In this document: one piece after another, positions 59,914 to 64,000 of the stretch | Position numbering within the stretch: position 1 is the stretch's first letter | How the letters are laid out: every line of letters begins with the position of its first letter | Assembly: GCA_017746715.1 (NCBI GenBank) | Contig: JAGHZQ010000052.1 | Location: 124,001-188,000, forward strand | Direction of reading: 5' to 3' | Length of the DNA stretch: 64,000 nt | Source: Cyanobacteria bacterium SBLK | Lineage (GTDB): Bacteria; Cyanobacteriota; Cyanobacteriia; Cyanobacteriales; Spirulinaceae | Notes under the pieces: model-generated | The model's database searches: none | The model's input: the letters and a program-made list of their open reading frames with translations, nothing else | Told to the model about the DNA's origin: nothing | Position numbers and translations under genes: made by a program

Positions 59914-61209
59914 ATGCAAACTGCACATTTTCAGTTGACTCCCTGCCAAACTAATGGGCTCGATAAGATACTCGCATTTTATCACTCTCAACAGCGTTTC
60001 TTTCTCTTGCAAGGAGGAGCCGGAACGGGTAAAACAACGGTAATTCGCGAGTTTATTCGCAATCTGCAAAAAAAATATCGCAAGATTGCGATCGCGGCTT
60101 CGGCTCCCACTCACAAAGCAGTTGGCGTGTTGGAGGAAATGGGAGAGGAGAGAAGTAAGTATCTCCATTATGCAACAATTCACCGTCTTTTAGGGTTAAA
60201 GTTAGAACCGGAAAAAGGAGAGCGGGTTTTAAGAGAAGGACGGCGATCTCGCATTGGCAAATACGATCTCATTATCGTTGATGAAGCCTCGATGGTTTCT
60301 TCGGCCTTATGGAAGTTGCTGCAACAAATCTCGCAAAAATACAGCACTAAATTCATTTTCACGGGAGATATCGCCCAATTGCCTCCCATTAATGAAACGC
60401 GATCGCCGATTTTCGATCTCCTCCAACAGTTTTCTCTGACGGAAGTGGTGCGACAAGCGCAAGATAATCCCATGATGGCGTTTATTTCCGCCGCACGCGC
60501 CAAGGTTTTCGATCGCAATGTCATCTTACCCCAAAGGAGTCAATACACGGAGGATAAGGAGCTCGGTGCGTGGATATTACGGCGATCGCAGTGGTTTGCT
60601 CAACTCATTCGCGCTTTTCAATCTCCCAAATATGCGAAGAATTCCAACTATATTCGAGCGATCGCTTGGACGAATCGCGAAGTAGATTTTATTAATACGC
60701 AAGTTCGAAATGCGCTCTACGATCCCAAAATACCCTTTCTCGAAGGAGAGCGCCTGATCGCTAAAGAAGCTATTCACGATCCTGCCAGTGGGGATGTTGT
60801 GCTTCCCAGTTGTGCGGAAGTTACGGTAATCGATAAGCCTCAATTTCGCACCAGTCCTGACGGAATCGATTATTGGCGCTTGCGAGTGGAAGATGAGGAG
60901 GATATTTATCGCTTTAAAGTTCCCGATCCGAGCAATCGCAGTCAATTCGATCGCCATCTCTCTCGTTTGGCGGAAAAATCCAAGCAACGTAAGGGAAAAA
61001 ATGCTTGGGGGGAATATTGGGATTTTCGTAATCAATGGGCGAACTTAAAACCCTGTTATGGTATCACTTCTCATCAATCTCAAGGCTCGACTTATGAAAA
61101 TGCTTTCGTTTGCGATCGTGATATTTCTCGCAATCCCAGCATACCGGAGCAGCATCAGGCTCGTTACGTGGCGTTTTCTCGGGCGCGATCGCGGTTGTTC
61201 GTGCTTTAA
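59914..61209 (+). CDS. Superfamily 1B DNA helicase (Dda/RecD2-like)
   Basis: The 431-residue protein has Walker A LQGGAGTGKTTVIREF (about 33-48), motif Ia SAPTHKAVGVLEEM, motif II IIVDEASMVSS, motif III FTGDIAQLPPI, motif V CYGITSHQSQGSTYENAFV and motif VI YVAFSRARSRLFVL. It is the size of phage T4 Dda and lacks the RecD2 N-terminal region. It should unwind DNA 5'-3'. The start lies one base after the TPR-CHAT stop, so it is expressed with it. The pairing with a protease-like TPR protein suggests recruitment or regulation, not ordinary replication. Confidence 0.86.
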   Translation: MQTAHFQLTPCQTNGLDKILAFYHSQQRFFLLQGGAGTGKTTVIREFIRNLQKKYRKIAIAASAPTHKAVGVLEEMGEERSKYLHYATIHRLLGLKLEPEKGERVLREGRRSRIGKYDLIIVDEASMVSSALWKLLQQISQKYSTKFIFTGDIAQLPPINETRSPIFDLLQQFSLTEVVRQAQDNPMMAFISAARAKVFDRNVILPQRSQYTEDKELGAWILRRSQWFAQLIRAFQSPKYAKNSNYIRAIAWTNREVDFINTQVRNALYDPKIPFLEGERLIAKEAIHDPASGDVVLPSCAEVTVIDKPQFRTSPDGIDYWRLRVEDEEDIYRFKVPDPSNRSQFDRHLSRLAEKSKQRKGKNAWGEYWDFRNQWANLKPCYGITSHQSQGSTYENAFVCDRDISRNPSIPEQHQARYVAFSRARSRLFVL

Positions 61210-61383
61210 TTTTGCTGTTATTCGGTTCTTAGACCCCTAAAGAGGCATAAACTTGCAAGCGATCGCAAAATCCTCGCAGAATTGGAAGAGGAGTGCGATC
61301 GCCGAAAAAACCTAGCGGCAACCTTCAGGGAAATTGTCCTGAGAGAAGCGTTTGAATAATTGATAACTGAGAGAGTGATTGTC

Positions 61384-61504
61384 ATACCAAATCCAGTTAC
61401 TACAGACTGTATTCACGCAATCGCCTGTAATCCTGTAGGGGCGTTGCATGCAACGCCCCTACGGAAGGGCTGAGAATACCTCCTCAGCAGTGCGGATTTG
61501 GTAT
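61384..61504. repeat. MITE-like element with ATACCAAATCC inverted termini
   Basis: ATACCAAATCC (61384-61394) and GGATTTGGTAT (61494-61504) are perfect 11-bp inverted termini of a 121-bp element. It contains a 28-bp perfect palindrome (61435-61462). The element has no coding capacity. It sits in a 526-base gap after the helicase gene that otherwise holds no gene. Confidence 0.7.
61435..61462. repeat. 28-bp dispersed palindrome, copy 2
   Basis: GTAGGGGCGTTG-CATG-CAACGCCCCTAC is a perfect 28-bp palindrome. It is laid out as copy 1 at 11689-11716. Confidence 0.85.
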
Positions 61505-61735
61505 CATTACCAAAATCACTTTTGAACTGTACTCGAATGGACTCGAAACCATCCAAGAGACAACGTTGAGATCGTCCCTTTCTCGATCGCTGCTTAGTTC
61601 AAAATCACTACTTTTAAGCAGTCGCGTTTAAATTTGATTGATTTTAAACTTTTGCTAACCCTTTATTGAAGGTTTGTTAAATTTTCTATGGTTTACTGCC
61701 TCTTGGGAAATCTTTGAGTAAGAGAGGCTTTGGTA

Positions 61736-61909
61736 ATGACCATTTGTAAAGAGGAATACGTCGCCCTAAAAGATGAGTTTAAATCATACTATGCTCAAGC
61801 ATGGCATGGCAAGCTAAAAGTTATTAAAAATTTTAATGGTAGATTATTGGTTACTGCCGATGGAGCTACACCGATGCGAATTCCCGAACGAGAACTCACG
61901 AAAGTTTAA
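61736..61909 (+). CDS. Small hypothetical protein, 57 residues
   Basis: The ATG at 61736 has GAGAGG upstream. The product starts MTICKEEYVALKDEF, contains AQAWHGKLKVIKNF and ends with PIPERELTKV-like residues (TPMRIPERELTKV). It is basic and compact. No family is recognised. Ribosome site and composition support a real gene, but no neighbour gives a function. Confidence 0.4.
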   Translation: MTICKEEYVALKDEFKSYYAQAWHGKLKVIKNFNGRLLVTADGATPMRIPERELTKV

Positions 61910-62035
61910 AAAAATCAAAAGGGAATTTGGAGCGTCAATTGCTTTGAATTCGAGAAAGAATGGGGCGATAATAGAACTTCTTCGCTTTTTACCGAAAAAT
62001 TCTTTTAATGCGATCGCGCATCCTCATTCTTTCTC

Positions 62036-63664
62036 GTGCATTATTTTTTCCTGACTGCAATTCTTGGTTTTGGTACGCTCCTGCGTTTCTGGCAACTCGA
62101 TCGCAAACCCTTATGGGTAGATGAAATCATCACCGCTCTTTTTGGGTTGGGGCAAGGATTTACAACTCTACCCTTGGAGCGCATTTTAACTGTAGATGAA
62201 ATTCCCTCTATTTTTACATTAAATCCCCAAACTCAGTGCGGGGACATTTTTACTTATCTCGCCACTCAATCGACGCATCCTCCCTTATTTTTTTGTTTTT
62301 TACATCAATGGTTGTCAAGAATTAACGGGTGGGATGTTTCTTTAGCTTGGAAACTGCGATCGCTTCCTGCCTTATTCGGAGTCATGGCGATCGCAGCCAT
62401 TTATCTCCTCAACCGTTTGGCGTTTTCTCCTCGAGCCGGATTAATGGGGGCTGCGGTAATGGCAGTATCTCCCTTTGCCGTTTATTTATCCCAAGAAGCG
62501 AGACATTATACTTTACCGATCTTGCTTTTAATTTTAGCACTCTGTTGCGCGATCTCGATACAAAAACAACTGCAAAACAAGCACATTTCCCCCCGACTTT
62601 GGTTGCTTTGGGGAAGCGTGAATTGTGTGGGCATATACGTGCATTATTTTTACATTTTTGCCCTAATTGCCCAAGGAATAACGCTTTTACTCATTCTATA
62701 TCGAACCCGAAAAATCAGACGCGATCGCCTCATTTTCCCTTCGATCTGCGCGATCGCTCCTTTTTTCTTTTATCTTCCTTGGTTGCCCGTACTCTTCGAG
62801 CATTTTAACAATCCGACAACCCATTGGTTGCCTTCTCCTCATTTCTTGTTCTCGATCCTGCAAACGATTGGCGGTTGGAGTTTAATGTTAATGGTTTTTC
62901 CCGTAGAAAAGCAGCCCTTATGGGTGCAAATTCCCAGCATCTTGTTAACGATCGCTTTGACAGGATGGGCGATCGCTTATTTTCTGCGAGGCTGGAAAAA
63001 ATTATACGCTTCTCCTGCCACAAAAGAAAGCACTATTGCGCTTTCCTGTTTTACCCTTTGCGTTTTATTAGAATTTGCTGCGATCGTCTATCTTCTCGGC
63101 AAAGATATTAGTATTGCTCCTCGCTATCATTTTATCTATTTTCCCGGTTTTTGTGCCCTCATCGGAGCCAGTTTCAGCACTCCCCCCGCTTCCCTCTCCT
63201 CCCCCTCTCCTCTCGCTTCCTTATCTCTTCTTGTAATCGGTGCGATCGGCAGTCTATTTGTTATTTTCAATCTTGCTTTTCACAAGCCCTATTATCCGTT
63301 AAAAATTGCCCAGCAATTTAATCAAACTGACGATCCGGTGCTGGTGATGATGGCGCATGAAAACACCCAAGAAATCGCGGCAGGATTGAGTTATGCTCTT
63401 GCATTGGCACAGATTCGCAACGATCGCCTCGCTTATTTCACCCTCCTTAATAAAACCGATTTTGGCGGATTTGAATATATTTGGCAATCTCTAGAGCAAA
63501 TCTCACTTTCTCCAGCTTCTTTCTGGGCGATCGTCCCCGGTTATGTCGAAGAATCGTACCCTCGAGAAATTTCTCTCAAGAGTAGTCAATGCAAGATCGA
63601 TCCTGAAGAACACTATCGCATTGGCGGCTATCCCTATCAACTTTATCATTGCAATCGCAACTGA
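62036..63664 (+). CDS. GT39/PMT-like membrane glycosyltransferase
   Basis: The 542-residue protein has about ten TM helices. It has the GT39/ArnT-like opening LRFWQLDRKPLWVDEIITALFGLGQ, where the acidic pair of DE acts in catalysis, then THPPLFFCFLHQW, SLPALFGVMAIAAIYLLNRLAFS and SPFAVYLSQEARHYTLPILLLILALC. It should move a sugar from a polyprenyl-phosphate donor to a lipid or protein. The GTG at 62036 is the first start in frame; the ribosome site is weak. It could use the polyprenyl-linked sugar made by the GT2 at 18827, but that is inference only. Confidence 0.8.
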   Translation: MHYFFLTAILGFGTLLRFWQLDRKPLWVDEIITALFGLGQGFTTLPLERILTVDEIPSIFTLNPQTQCGDIFTYLATQSTHPPLFFCFLHQWLSRINGWDVSLAWKLRSLPALFGVMAIAAIYLLNRLAFSPRAGLMGAAVMAVSPFAVYLSQEARHYTLPILLLILALCCAISIQKQLQNKHISPRLWLLWGSVNCVGIYVHYFYIFALIAQGITLLLILYRTRKIRRDRLIFPSICAIAPFFFYLPWLPVLFEHFNNPTTHWLPSPHFLFSILQTIGGWSLMLMVFPVEKQPLWVQIPSILLTIALTGWAIAYFLRGWKKLYASPATKESTIALSCFTLCVLLEFAAIVYLLGKDISIAPRYHFIYFPGFCALIGASFSTPPASLSSPSPLASLSLLVIGAIGSLFVIFNLAFHKPYYPLKIAQQFNQTDDPVLVMMAHENTQEIAAGLSYALALAQIRNDRLAYFTLLNKTDFGGFEYIWQSLEQISLSPASFWAIVPGYVEESYPREISLKSSQCKIDPEEHYRIGGYPYQLYHCNRN

Positions 63665-63804
63665 TGCAACCGTAACGGCGATCGCATTATTAATCTATCA
63701 ACCGTTCGATGCAAAGAGGCCAGTTTTTATCAATTTTTCTATATTTGCAAATCCCAAAAATTTCGTCATCCTAGAAGAGTAGGCAAACAATAGAGGCATT
63801 CACG

Positions 63805-64000
63805 ATGAGTAACGCAATTGTCATCCTAAGTTTTGATGATTTACAGAATGCAAGTAACGAGAATTTCTTTTTCTTCCGAGAGATCGGAATTGATGTCAAT
63901 GGTGTAATGTACTCTCTGCCTACGTACTTATTCTTAACATCATTCACTTTATCGACAGCCAAAAAAGATTATGCGACGATCTCCGATTCTTTTTCTGCTA
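63805..64000 (+). CDS. Start of an unknown gene, cut by window end
   Basis: The frame is open from the ATG at 63805 to the last base (65 codons). It reads SNAIVILSFDDLQNASNENFFFFREIGIDVNGVMYSLPTYLFLT. AGAGG lies about ten bases upstream. The composition is protein-like. The family is unknown and the length cannot be judged. Confidence 0.4.
   Translation, partial: MSNAIVILSFDDLQNASNENFFFFREIGIDVNGVMYSLPTYLFLTSFTLSTAKKDYATISDSFSA

Noticed and set aside
1..64000. CRISPR array, tRNA or rRNA genes
   Set aside because: I found no evenly spaced direct repeats with unique spacers and no cloverleaf or T-loop patterns. The tandem repeats found are short heptamers or 15-mers without spacers.

Overview
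The window is chromosomal DNA of a cyanobacterium. It carries psbB (CP47) and psbT of photosystem II and a cyanobacterial crtE/PAP2-like pair. The HIP1 octamer GCGATCGC occurs throughout, in genes, in spacers and even inside a terminator stem. Families that are expanded in filamentous cyanobacteria are present: TPR-CHAT, CHASE2, DUF928, Uma2, DUF4114, pentapeptide repeats and multi-PAS hybrid kinases. I cannot name the genus.

Layout. 1-629 is the 3' part of mnmA. 689-3394 is a hybrid histidine kinase. 3460-4239 is a HigBA-type toxin-antitoxin pair with a palindromic operator. 4266-7820 holds small redox and regulatory genes: a PNPOx-like protein, a GST divergent from a TetR regulator across two copies of a perfect palindrome, and an ArsR regulator divergent from a GST with a cysteine-rich tail. 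7973-10603 is gyrA. 10604-14925 is accessory DNA: a hypothetical gene, a nested inverted-repeat element, a ribbon-helix-helix gene overlapping a PAS-like gene, and a pentapeptide-repeat gene. 14926-16293 is an unusual glutamine-amidotransferase-like protein with a large insertion. 16675-19786 is a four-gene nucleotide-sugar operon (FdtB/FdtA/FdtC-like enzymes plus a GT2). 19835-22430 is a tight Uma2 nuclease / AAA ATPase / Toprim-like trio that looks like an undescribed or divergent two-to-three-gene defence module. 22489-27326 is an EAL protein and carB.

27562-38435 is a coherent secretion and signalling locus: TpsB and TpsA (two-partner secretion), a TPR-CHAT protein, a DUF928 protein, a CHASE2 histidine kinase and a NarL-type regulator. 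38724-44664 is housekeeping: crtE, a PAP2-like protein, a UbiH-type hydroxylase, a TerB-like protein and an EamA transporter with a coiled-coil extension. 44844-53574 is psbB, psbT, nrdR and rpsA, with a 1453-residue CBS-PAS-hybrid kinase lying between psbB and psbT. 53782-56559 is a beta-helix/FN3/DUF4114 surface protein. 56901-61209 is a TPR-CHAT gene followed after one base by a Dda-like helicase. 61210-64000 holds a MITE-like element, a small gene, a GT39-type membrane glycosyltransferase and the start of an unknown gene.

Small-scale structure is rich. Three different heptamer tandem repeats sit exactly at gene boundaries (TTGATAG, TTCAAAA, CCAACAA), two of them abutting start codons. Two relatives of one 28-bp palindrome occur 50 kb apart. 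Three inverted-repeat elements look like MITEs. No tRNA, rRNA or CRISPR array was seen.
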